Shown here in pieces: positions 9,748-17,442 of a DNA stretch of 44,088 nucleotides. Source of the stretch: Planctomyces sp. (lineage in GTDB: Bacteria; Planctomycetota; Planctomycetia; Planctomycetales; Planctomycetaceae); assembly GCA_005778115.1 (NCBI GenBank), contig SXKJ01000357.1, forward strand, positions 1 through 44,088, in the 5' to 3' direction. Positions within the stretch are counted from its first letter, which is position 1. Every line of letters starts with the position of its first letter. Position numbers and translations under genes: made by a program. A model generated the notes under the pieces. It was given only the letters and a program-made list of their open reading frames with translations, did no database searches and had not been told where the DNA came from.

Positions 9748-10689
9748 ATGCCTGACATCGCTCAAATCAAACGCACGCTCCGTGGGCCGATGATTCCGGT
9801 CATCACGAATCTCAACGACGACCTCTCGATCGACCACGCCGCTATTCGTGAGAACGTGCGCTTCGTCGTCGATCGCGGTATCGTGCGCGGCCAAGGCGTG
9901 CTGCTGGCCGTCGGTGCCGGTGGTGATTTCCCGATGCTCACCCTGGATGAACGCATGGAGGCGGCCCACACGATCGTCAACGCCGCGAACGGCCAAGTTC
10001 CGGTCATCGTTGGTGCTCAAGATACGAACCCGACTGTCTCGATCGAGATCGCTCAATGGGCGGAAGAGATCGGAGCCGATGCCGTGCAGATGAGCGCCGG
10101 TTACTACTACGCCTCCAGCGAGGAAGACTGCCTGAGATACTTCCAAGCGGTCCACGACGCAACGAGCCGCATCGGAATCATGATCTACAACACGCATTGG
10201 GAGGGCTACAACCTTTCGCTCGACCAAGTCGCTCGGCTGGCTGAGTTGCCACGCTGCGTCTCGCTGAAATGGTCCACGCCCGACGGCGGCTATAGCTACG
10301 TTCGCGGAGTGCATCGCTTCGCCGATCGGTTCGCAGTGGTGGATAACCAGGGGCTCGCCGTGATGAATCACATCCTCGGCGGCACCGGCTTCATCACACA
10401 CCTGGCGACGATCTGGCCGGAGCATCAAGTCGAAATGTGGAAACGCTTGGAAGCCGGCGACTATGTGACCGCTCAACGAATGCAGACCGAAGCCAAATGG
10501 ACTTGGACCGATTTTCGCTCGAAAATGTGGGGCAGGACGGCGGCCGAAAGCCCAGTCGTCAAAGCGGCGCTGGAACTCTGCGGCCGACCGGGTGGGCCGA
10601 ATCGGTTGCCGACGCGGTCTTTGAATTCTGCGGAACGCGCGGAGTTGCGTGAGTTGCTGGCACGGATTGGGGTACCGCATCTGACGTAG
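9748..10689 (+). CDS. Dihydrodipicolinate synthase / N-acetylneuraminate lyase family protein
   Basis: 'LRGPMIPVITNLNDDLSIDHAAIRENVRFVVDRGI', 'VPVIVGAQDTN', 'IGIMIYNTHWEGYNLS'; start at MPDIAQIK. Confidence 0.85.
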   Translation: MPDIAQIKRTLRGPMIPVITNLNDDLSIDHAAIRENVRFVVDRGIVRGQGVLLAVGAGGDFPMLTLDERMEAAHTIVNAANGQVPVIVGAQDTNPTVSIEIAQWAEEIGADAVQMSAGYYYASSEEDCLRYFQAVHDATSRIGIMIYNTHWEGYNLSLDQVARLAELPRCVSLKWSTPDGGYSYVRGVHRFADRFAVVDNQGLAVMNHILGGTGFITHLATIWPEHQVEMWKRLEAGDYVTAQRMQTEAKWTWTDFRSKMWGRTAAESPVVKAALELCGRPGGPNRLPTRSLNSAERAELRELLARIGVPHLT

Positions 10690-10739
10690 TTCGGACGCCT
10701 ACGTCCGAACAATTGACCGGACGTAGGCGTCCGGTCTAC
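10686..10739. repeat. REP/BIME-like palindrome, GTAG type
   Basis: GTAGTTCGGACGCCTACGTCCG / CGGACGTAGGCGTCCGGTCTAC; each half folds (TTCGGACG-CCTA-CGTCCGAA and ACCGGACG-CCTA-CGTCCGGT). Confidence 0.85.
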
Positions 10740-11647
10740 GACGGCATCCACCTCGGACACTTCGACCTCACGAACTCAGCAAAGCGAGCAAATGCCGCAT
10801 CCGTCGCACCGACATACGGCGGCAACAATCGCAACGGGAAGCGTGGGTCTTGCAGCTTCCAGAGCACCTTGTCGTAGGCCGAATCAATATGAGCGTTCGG
10901 TCCCACAGCAGCGATCAGTTCGTGGAAGATGGCGGCGATCTCCGAATACCGTTCGATGAGCAGCGGCAGATCGCGGCGACGTCCCGCCTCGAAGAATTCG
11001 TTGATCGCGGTCGCATTGGAAGCCAGCGACGCCAACAAGCCGCACTCGCCGAGTTGGCTGGCATACATGTAGCCAACCTCGCCGGGGAAATGTTGCAGTT
11101 GCGGAGACAGAGTCATCAATCCGCGCAGCCGATCCATTGAGTCAGTGCAGTTCTTCGTCCCAACGAAGTTCGGATGCGCCTCGGCCAGCTCGGCGTACAA
11201 CTCTGGCGAGATCAGCCGCTTGGTCCGCAGCAGGTTGTAGTGCAGGAACTGGCAATCTCGGAAACGGCCGCAGACCTCTTGGAAAAATGTCCGCACTTCG
11301 TCGTCCGTGAGCGCTCCCCAACTCGGTAATGAGATCTGGAAGTGGCGTGCGCCGATTTTATAGGCAAGCTCGATCCGTTCGATGATCGTCGGCAGTGAGA
11401 GGCTGATGACGCCAATCATCGGCTCGGCCCCACCGGCCCGCATGGTGTCGTGAAAGACGCGTGTGATCTGTTTGAACTGCCGATTGCTGACCGCGTGCCC
11501 TTCGCCCGCTGTGCCGAAGACGTAGAGGTGCTTCGTCGTCTTCAGCATCCGCTGGACTTCGTCGACGAACAGGTCTTCAAGGAATTCGTAACTCTCGCTC
11601 CAAGGCACGACGCAGGTGCAGAGAATGCAGGCGGGGTAGCGTTTCAT
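10736..11647 (-). CDS. Dihydrodipicolinate synthase family protein
   Basis: 'VQRMLKTTKHLYVFGTAGEGHAVSNRQF', 'PMIGVISLSLPTIIERIELAYKIGARHFQISLPSW'; start at MKRYPACIL. Confidence 0.78.
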   Translation of the reverse strand: MKRYPACILCTCVVPWSESYEFLEDLFVDEVQRMLKTTKHLYVFGTAGEGHAVSNRQFKQITRVFHDTMRAGGAEPMIGVISLSLPTIIERIELAYKIGARHFQISLPSWGALTDDEVRTFFQEVCGRFRDCQFLHYNLLRTKRLISPELYAELAEAHPNFVGTKNCTDSMDRLRGLMTLSPQLQHFPGEVGYMYASQLGECGLLASLASNATAINEFFEAGRRRDLPLLIERYSEIAAIFHELIAAVGPNAHIDSAYDKVLWKLQDPRFPLRLLPPYVGATDAAFARFAEFVRSKCPRWMPS

Positions 11648-11695
11648 GAAAGGGAACTCCAAATGGATTGGAACAGAGAAGCAAGCTGGTACGAA

Positions 11696-11854
11696 CCGCA
11701 GGGCGCTAGCTCAGATGATTCATGGCTTCGTAGCCGAAGTCGTCAGACTTCGGTGCGGTGTCACAACATGCATCCGAAATCTGACGATTTCGGCTACGGC
11801 AGGCTGCCACCGAATTATCCCAGGCGATGAATAATCCAGGCTAGCGCTCTGCGG
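11696..11854. repeat. Outer palindrome of the GCGCTAGC subfamily enclosing a GTAG-type palindrome
   Basis: CCGCAGGGCGCTAGCTCAGATGATTCAT paired with ATGAATAATCCAGGCTAGCGCTCTGCGG. Confidence 0.75.
11730..11796. repeat. REP/BIME-like palindrome, GTAG type, nested
   Basis: GTAGCCGAAGTCGTCAGACTTCGG ... CCGAAATCTGACGATTTCGGCTAC. Confidence 0.88.
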
Positions 11855-11884
11855 CTGATCGAAAAACTCTCGCGGCGTCGTTCC

Positions 11885-12922
11885 TTAGCTCTTTCTTCCC
11901 AAAAGCCGGTCCAGCGAGTCACCGGTCTGAACGATCAACGCTTCGGGATGAAACTGGTATGGATGGAAGTACTCGAAGGTCAGATAGCCTTGATAGCCGG
12001 TCGCGTCGAACGCATCGAGCAGCGCGGGCCAGTTGGTTGTGCCGTCAAGCAGCGGGCGAAACGACTCGAGCGAATGGTCAGTTCCCTTCTTGGTGAACTC
12101 TTTGAGATGCACGTTCTTGATTCGCTTGCCGAGGATGCTGACCCAGTGTTCGGGATACTGAAACAGCGCGATATTGCCGGAGTCGAAATGGACGCGGACG
12201 TACTCGGATTTGAAGCTGTCCACGAAATCGGCCATTTCGCCGGGAGTCATCAAGTAGCCGTTGAAGAAGATGTTCTCGATGTTGAGATGCACCTTCAGCT
12301 TCTCAGCGGCAGGGAGCAACTTCCGCACAGCCTCACGAGCGCGCTTATCGCAAACATCGTTCGGGACCGGATCATGGTCGGTGCGCCACGGAATGCAGAC
12401 TGCTCCGGGGACGACGAGTAAGTTCCCGGTGCCCAGATCGTGCGCCGCCTGGGCCATCATCCCGGCGAGTTCCATGCCGCGTGCCCGCTTCTCCGCATCG
12501 TTGCTGACGAGCGGATAGGGCCAGAACAGGAACGAGCACAAGCCACTGATCGCGATGCCGATCTTGTCGGCCATCGCCCGAATCTTCTGAAAGTCTTTCG
12601 TTCCCGATTTCGGAGAGAGGTCGCTATCGAGGTCGTAGTTCAATTCGATGCCGTCGAAGCCCGCGTCCTTTGCGACTTGCAAACACTTTTCGAGCGACCA
12701 CAAGTTCGGATAGGGAAACGCCCAGAGGTTGATCGACTTCTTCATGTTGTATTTCTTGGAAGGCACCGGCTTGGCCTGCGCAGCGGCTGTGTCGACCAAC
12801 GCCAAATCACCGCGCGGTTCAAACGCGGCGGCCAACGACGAGCCGATCGCGAAGGCTCCACCGGTCAGCGCGGAGCTTAGTACGGAACGACGAGAGAATT
12901 CGGAGGATGGCGAGGACATCAA
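11885..12922 (-). CDS. Sugar phosphate isomerase/epimerase (xylose isomerase-like TIM barrel)
   Basis: 'FSRRSVLSSALTGGAFAIGSSLAAA' Tat-like leader; 'AKDAGFDGIELNYD', 'HLNIENIFFNGYLMTPGEMADFVDSF', 'VHFDSGNIALF', 'NVHLKEF'. Confidence 0.88.
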   Translation of the reverse strand: MMSSPSSEFSRRSVLSSALTGGAFAIGSSLAAAFEPRGDLALVDTAAAQAKPVPSKKYNMKKSINLWAFPYPNLWSLEKCLQVAKDAGFDGIELNYDLDSDLSPKSGTKDFQKIRAMADKIGIAISGLCSFLFWPYPLVSNDAEKRARGMELAGMMAQAAHDLGTGNLLVVPGAVCIPWRTDHDPVPNDVCDKRAREAVRKLLPAAEKLKVHLNIENIFFNGYLMTPGEMADFVDSFKSEYVRVHFDSGNIALFQYPEHWVSILGKRIKNVHLKEFTKKGTDHSLESFRPLLDGTTNWPALLDAFDATGYQGYLTFEYFHPYQFHPEALIVQTGDSLDRLLGRKS

Positions 12923-12941
12923 GACTTCCTTTCATTCGCGA

Positions 12942-13544
12942 TCAAGCGGGAATCGGACGCATCACGGGAGGATGTTCGGGAAATTCGACGTTGGCGTAGA
13001 TCTCCACCAACGGCAGCGAAATGCTCAGCGAGGGCAACTCAAGACTGGCACTCAGACCCCGCGCATCGTTGACGTTCCAACCGCCGTCGGCAGCTCGGCA
13101 GAATCGCTCGATGATCGGTTGATGTTGCGAGACCAACAACACCTCTCGCAGCGATGGGATCTTGCGGTAATGGTCGAGCTTCGTCGTGCGGTCGTACATC
13201 TCCGTCGAATCCGACAAGACCTCGACCAGCAACGTGGGATTGGTTGCGGTATCGCCGTCGAATGTCTCCAGCGGGCCGCAGACGACGGTGGCGTCCGGGT
13301 AGGTGAATAAGCCTGTCGCGGAAATTAAAACTCGCAAGTCGCTGTCATAGACTCGGCAAGTGCTGCCCTTCAGTCGCGAGCCAAGAGCGATGACGATATT
13401 TGCCTTCAGCAAGCTGTGAGCGGGAGACCCACCCGCCATCGCGAACATTTCGCCGGCGAAGTATTCGCTTTTGAAGTCGGCGGCTCGTTCGGCTCGGAGA
13501 TATTCGTCCGGCGTGAGAAACTTGACTGGCTGTGGCAGCCCCAT
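12942..13544 (-). CDS. Uma2 family endonuclease (DUF820)
   Basis: 'MTPDEYL'-like start 'FLTPDEYLRAERAADFKSEYFAGEMFAMAGGSPAHSLLKANI', 'PDATVVCGP', 'PTLLVEVLSDSTEMYDRTTKLDHYRKIPSLREVLLVSQ'. Confidence 0.9.
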   Translation of the reverse strand: MGLPQPVKFLTPDEYLRAERAADFKSEYFAGEMFAMAGGSPAHSLLKANIVIALGSRLKGSTCRVYDSDLRVLISATGLFTYPDATVVCGPLETFDGDTATNPTLLVEVLSDSTEMYDRTTKLDHYRKIPSLREVLLVSQHQPIIERFCRAADGGWNVNDARGLSASLELPSLSISLPLVEIYANVEFPEHPPVMRPIPA

Positions 13545-13714
13545 GACTCGGTTCCTGAGGTGGTCCGTGGGATCTAAAGACGGAAACGATACTCGCCATT
13601 GTTCCGTCGAGTCTGGCGAGTGGCAACGCACCGCTTGTCGCCATTCGCGGCTCTGATGACAATCTTCCGCCGACTTTGCCAGTGTTTGCCCACCTCATCC
13701 CGCGAAAGGAATTC

Positions 13715-14839
13715 ATGACGACTCCCACCTTCATTTTCGACGTGCATCTCGACCTCAGCATGAATGCTCTGGAATGGAATCGCGACCTGCGTTGGTCGCA
13801 GGAAAAGATTCGCCGCTGGGAACAGAACATGAAGGACAAAGTGGACCGCGGGAATACGACGGTCTGCTTTCCGGAAATGCGACGCGGCAACATCGGGCTG
13901 TGCGTGGGAACGCAGATCGGCCGGTACTCGCCGTACTTTCATCGGCTGCCAGGTTGGAGTTCACCGGAGCAAGCGTGGGCTCAGACGCAGGGGCAGCTTG
14001 CGTGGTATCGCGCGATGGAAGAAGCGGGAGAACTCGTGCAGATTCGGACGAAGGCGCAGCTTGAAGCGCATCTCGATCTGTGGTTGAAATCGCCGCCGTG
14101 TGATGACGGCACGCCGTACATCGTCGAATCAAGGAAGAAACAGACGCCTCGTCCGATCGGCTACATCCTCAGTCTGGAGGGAGCCGACTCGATGATCACG
14201 CTCAAGCATCTAGAGCGCAGCTATGCCGACGGCCTGCGAGCGCTCGGCCCGGCCCACTATGGACCAGGAAGGTACGCCCATGGGACGGACTCGGATGAGC
14301 CGCTCTCTCCGCAGGGTAAAGAGTTGATCAAAGAGATAGAGCGGCTGGGGATCATTCTCGACGTCACGCACCTGTGCGATTCGGCCTTTTGGGATGCGAT
14401 GGACTGCTACAACGGCCCGCTGTGGGCCAGCCATCAAAACTGCCGCACGCTGGCCCCGTGGAATCGGCAATTTGCAGACGACCAAATTAAAGCGGTGATC
14501 GAACGCGGCGGAGTGCTCGGCATGGCGTTCGACGCAATCATGATGATCCCCGGCTGGACGCATCTCCGCAGCAAGCCGTCCGACTTCCAATTGAAGATCG
14601 AACGCATCTGCGAGCACGTCGATCACATCTGCCAGATGGCCGGCAATTCAAAACACGTCGGCATCGGCACGGACCTCGACGGCGGCTACGGCACCGAGCA
14701 AACGCCAATGGACATGAACTCGATCGCCGACCTGCAATCGCTGCCGGCTCTGTTGACGAAGCGGGGGTACTCGCCGGAAGACATCGACGGGATCATGTAC
14801 CGCAACTTCGTGGACTTCTTGCGAAAGACTTGGAAGTAA
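13715..14839 (+). CDS. Membrane dipeptidase (peptidase M19 family)
   Basis: 'FDVHLDLSMNALEWNRDL', 'LSLEGADSMI', 'LDVTHLCDSAFWDAMD', 'VGIGTDLDGGYG'; start at MTTPTFIFD. Confidence 0.88.
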   Translation: MTTPTFIFDVHLDLSMNALEWNRDLRWSQEKIRRWEQNMKDKVDRGNTTVCFPEMRRGNIGLCVGTQIGRYSPYFHRLPGWSSPEQAWAQTQGQLAWYRAMEEAGELVQIRTKAQLEAHLDLWLKSPPCDDGTPYIVESRKKQTPRPIGYILSLEGADSMITLKHLERSYADGLRALGPAHYGPGRYAHGTDSDEPLSPQGKELIKEIERLGIILDVTHLCDSAFWDAMDCYNGPLWASHQNCRTLAPWNRQFADDQIKAVIERGGVLGMAFDAIMMIPGWTHLRSKPSDFQLKIERICEHVDHICQMAGNSKHVGIGTDLDGGYGTEQTPMDMNSIADLQSLPALLTKRGYSPEDIDGIMYRNFVDFLRKTWK

Positions 14840-14871
14840 CGAGGCTGTCGACAACCACCGTGACCTGTTCT

Positions 14872-14943
14872 GGCGAGCGGGGTAGCGTCAGCCCCCCGGT
14901 GTATTCGGTGCGGGACCGGGGGCCTGACGCCACCCCGCTCGCC
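14872..14943. repeat. Palindrome, GGCGAGCGGGG subfamily
   Basis: GGCGAGCGGGGTAGCGTCAGCCCCCCGGTG ... ACCGGGGGCCTGACGCCACCCCGCTCGCC. Confidence 0.85.
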
Positions 14944-14962
14944 TTTACCTTGAGGGACTCTC

Positions 14963-15499
14963 ATGCAAAGCAAAGCCACGACCGTCGCACAGTACCTCGC
15001 CGAATTGCCGGAAGATCGCCGAGCGGCGATCGCGGCAGTGCGAGAGGTGATTCTCAAGAATCTCGTCAAGACGTTTGAGGAGGGGATGCAGTACCGCATG
15101 ATTAGTTACTACGTGCCGCATCGCGTCTACCCAGCGGGCTATCACTGCGATCCCAAGCAGCCGTTGCCCTTCACTTGCCTCGGTTCGCAAAAGAATTAAA
15201 TGTCGCTCCATCTGGGGTGCGTCTACGGGTCGACCGAGCTGGCGAAGTGGTTTCATTCCGAATGGGCCAAGACTGGCAAGAAGCTCGACATGGGGAAGGC
15301 CTGCATTCGCTTTCGGAAGTTGGACGATCTCGCGCTAGACGTCATCGGAGAGACTCTTCGCCGCGTGTCAGCGAAGAAGTTCATCGCGTATTACGAGTCC
15401 GCGATTATGAACTCGCGTAAGCGAACCGCTAAACCGGCGGCAAAGACCGCAACCAAAAAGAAAACTCGCGGCGAGAAAAAAGGAGCTGGCAAAAAATGA
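14963..15499 (+). pseudogene. DUF1801-type protein interrupted by one in-frame TAA (15197-15199); ORFs 14963-15199 and 15200-15499 are in the same frame
   Basis: First half ends '...PLPFTCLGSQKN*', second begins directly 'MSLHLGCVYGSTELAKWFHSEW...'; both start positions are congruent modulo 3. Confidence 0.75.
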
Positions 15500-15558
15500 A
15501 AGGCGGAAAATGAAGGCCGTTGGTCGGCTTCATTTTCCGCCCTCCATTTTTCGCCAGC
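15485..15558. repeat. Inverted repeat of the CATTTTTCGCCAGC subfamily
   Basis: GCTGGCAAAAAATGAAAGGCGGAAAATGAAG / CTTCATTTTCCGCCCTCCATTTTTCGCCAGC. Confidence 0.8.
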
Positions 15559-15576
15559 GAGTTCGAATCGCGCTTC

Positions 15577-16890
15577 TCACTGTCCAGACACGCGAATGTT
15601 TCGGAAGTCGAGGTTTGTCGTCGGATCGTGCCCTTGCAGGCTGAGATGGCCACCCTCGAGTCGCAGTCCTTCGCGAGCGTTACCGCTGGCGTGAGGCTTG
15701 CGCTCGTCGGTCCAGTCGGTGATGGGAATCCCGTTGACCCAGGTGGCGAAGGTCGGGCCGTGAGCGACCAGCGTGAGAGTCGTCCACTCGCGATCGTTCG
15801 AGACCACGAACCGCGCGGCTTGGCGACGGAAGATCGCGCCCGTACCGAAGTCGGCCGGTTTTGTGCGGTCGCCATTTTTGATGCCGTTTTGGATTTGGAA
15901 TTCGTAGCCGGGATACGCTCCCTCTTTGCCCGGCATGCCGCGGAAGAAGATGCCGCTGTTGAGCGCGTCCCCATTCGTTTTGACTTGAGCTTGCAGGACG
16001 AAGTTGGCGAACGTCGCTTCGGACTCCCAATAGCCCTGCCCGTTGGTGACGTGGATCGCGCCGTCGATCACTTCAAACTTGCTCTTCGATCCGGGCACCT
16101 CGCGCCAGCCGGCGAGGTCTTTGCCGTTAAACAAATCCTTCGTGCCGAGCGGCTTCACGAACACGTTGCGAAACTTGACCAGCCCGGAATTCATTTGCAG
16201 CCCGATAAGACCAGACTTCAACGGCTTGTCGGTCTTGTCGGTGAAGTCGAGCACCTCTTCGCCATCCAGCTTCACGACGACTCGCGGCCCTTCGGCTCGG
16301 ACATGAAACGTCTTCCACGCCTCTTCGCCGGAGACTTCTTTCGTCGGCTTCTGCCGCTTCACGAAGCTGCCGGTGTTGAAACCCTGCGGGTGCGTGTCGC
16401 AGATGTTGAGCTCATAGCAATCGACTCCCGGATCGGTCGGCACGAACGGGGTTCGCAAGAAGACGCCGCTGTTGCCCCCCTTGGCCATCCAGAAGTCGCA
16501 TCGCAGTTCGTAGTCCGCGAACGGCACTGAGGTCAGCAGCAGTCCGGGCTTCGTCCCTTTGTCCGCCGTAATAACACCATCGGTCGCCGACCAATTCACG
16601 TCACTATTCGCCTTCCAACCGAAGAGCGTCTCGCCGTCAAAGAGTTGAACCCAGCCATCGGCGATCTCGTCGGCGGAGAGCAGCGATTTTGGTGGCTGCA
16701 GTGATACGGAAGCGTCGGTCGGTTTCTTGTCGGACTGAACCGCGACCGCATCTGTCGACTTGGCCTTGTCGGAATTTGAGTCGGCCATCGTCTCATTGAA
16801 GGCCACGACCGGGTTTTTCGGAGGCTCGCTACTTGTGCAGCCAACGAAAAACCCAACGACACAGAGACAGGTAATCATCAACGCTCGCAT
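15577..16890 (-). CDS. Lipoprotein with two DUF1080 (3-keto-disaccharide hydrolase-like) domains
   Basis: Lipobox-like 'CVVGFFVGCTSS'; 'WVQLFDGETLFGWKANSD' and 'DLFNGKDLAGWREVPG'; 'GIFFRGMPGKEGAYPGYEFQIQNG'. Confidence 0.9.
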   Translation of the reverse strand: MRALMITCLCVVGFFVGCTSSEPPKNPVVAFNETMADSNSDKAKSTDAVAVQSDKKPTDASVSLQPPKSLLSADEIADGWVQLFDGETLFGWKANSDVNWSATDGVITADKGTKPGLLLTSVPFADYELRCDFWMAKGGNSGVFLRTPFVPTDPGVDCYELNICDTHPQGFNTGSFVKRQKPTKEVSGEEAWKTFHVRAEGPRVVVKLDGEEVLDFTDKTDKPLKSGLIGLQMNSGLVKFRNVFVKPLGTKDLFNGKDLAGWREVPGSKSKFEVIDGAIHVTNGQGYWESEATFANFVLQAQVKTNGDALNSGIFFRGMPGKEGAYPGYEFQIQNGIKNGDRTKPADFGTGAIFRRQAARFVVSNDREWTTLTLVAHGPTFATWVNGIPITDWTDERKPHASGNAREGLRLEGGHLSLQGHDPTTNLDFRNIRVSGQ

Positions 16891-16918
16891 GAAAAACTCC
16901 TTGCGGATTCGAGATCGC

Positions 16919-17137
16919 TCAAGCCATTTGCACTTCGACAGGAATGCGCATGCCGTCAGCCCTTTGCTTGGCCGACAGATAATTCAGTCGTTCAAACCCA
17001 ATGACCCGTCCACGGCGATCCTTCATCAGAACGACATCGTCAGCCGTTTCCTCACAGATGACTTCCTTTTTGGGATCATCGAACCAGACCGTCAGCGTAT
17101 TGCCTTCGCGGTCGAAATAGACCCTTAGCTTGTCCAT
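16919..17137 (-). CDS. DUF2283-type small protein (possible antitoxin)
   Basis: 'LRVYFDREGNTLTVWFDD...ADDVVLMKDRRGRVIGFERLNYL'; 13-bp overlap with the upstream ORF. Confidence 0.75.
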   Translation of the reverse strand: MDKLRVYFDREGNTLTVWFDDPKKEVICEETADDVVLMKDRRGRVIGFERLNYLSAKQRADGMRIPVEVQMA

Positions 17138-17442
17138 TTGAGTTTGCCTTTCTTGATCCGCTTAGTGAAGTACGCTGTCACAACAAACCTCTCCTCAGAG
17201 GGACTGGGAGCCGTTACTACGCATACAAAAAGATCACGAGCGGCTTTGTAGTACAAATGCACTTCCACGTCGTTTTCACTCTCAAAAATCGCGACCGGAG
17301 ATTCCAAGCAACTGCGAACGTCTTTCTCATGGCCCGCCATTGCCGGATGTTTGAATCGTGTGATCTCTCGCCAACGGTCACGAGTCAGAAACACTCGGTC
17401 ACCCAGAGGCGTCGTGACGGTGAAGATTCGGCGTTGAGCCAT
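17125..17442 (-). CDS. Small protein, possible nuclease-like toxin (DUF4258/PBECR-like)
   Basis: 105 aa; 'RVFLTRDRWREITRFKHPAMAGHEKDVRSCLESPVAIFES...DLFVCVVTAPSPSEERFVVTAYFTKRIKKG'; directly precedes the DUF2283 ORF. Confidence 0.6.
   Translation of the reverse strand: MAQRRIFTVTTPLGDRVFLTRDRWREITRFKHPAMAGHEKDVRSCLESPVAIFESENDVEVHLYYKAARDLFVCVVTAPSPSEERFVVTAYFTKRIKKGKLKWTS

Noticed and set aside
9568-10680. 370-aa minus-strand ORF
   Set aside because: Antisense to the DHDPS-family gene; no recognisable motifs, composition of a shadow ORF.
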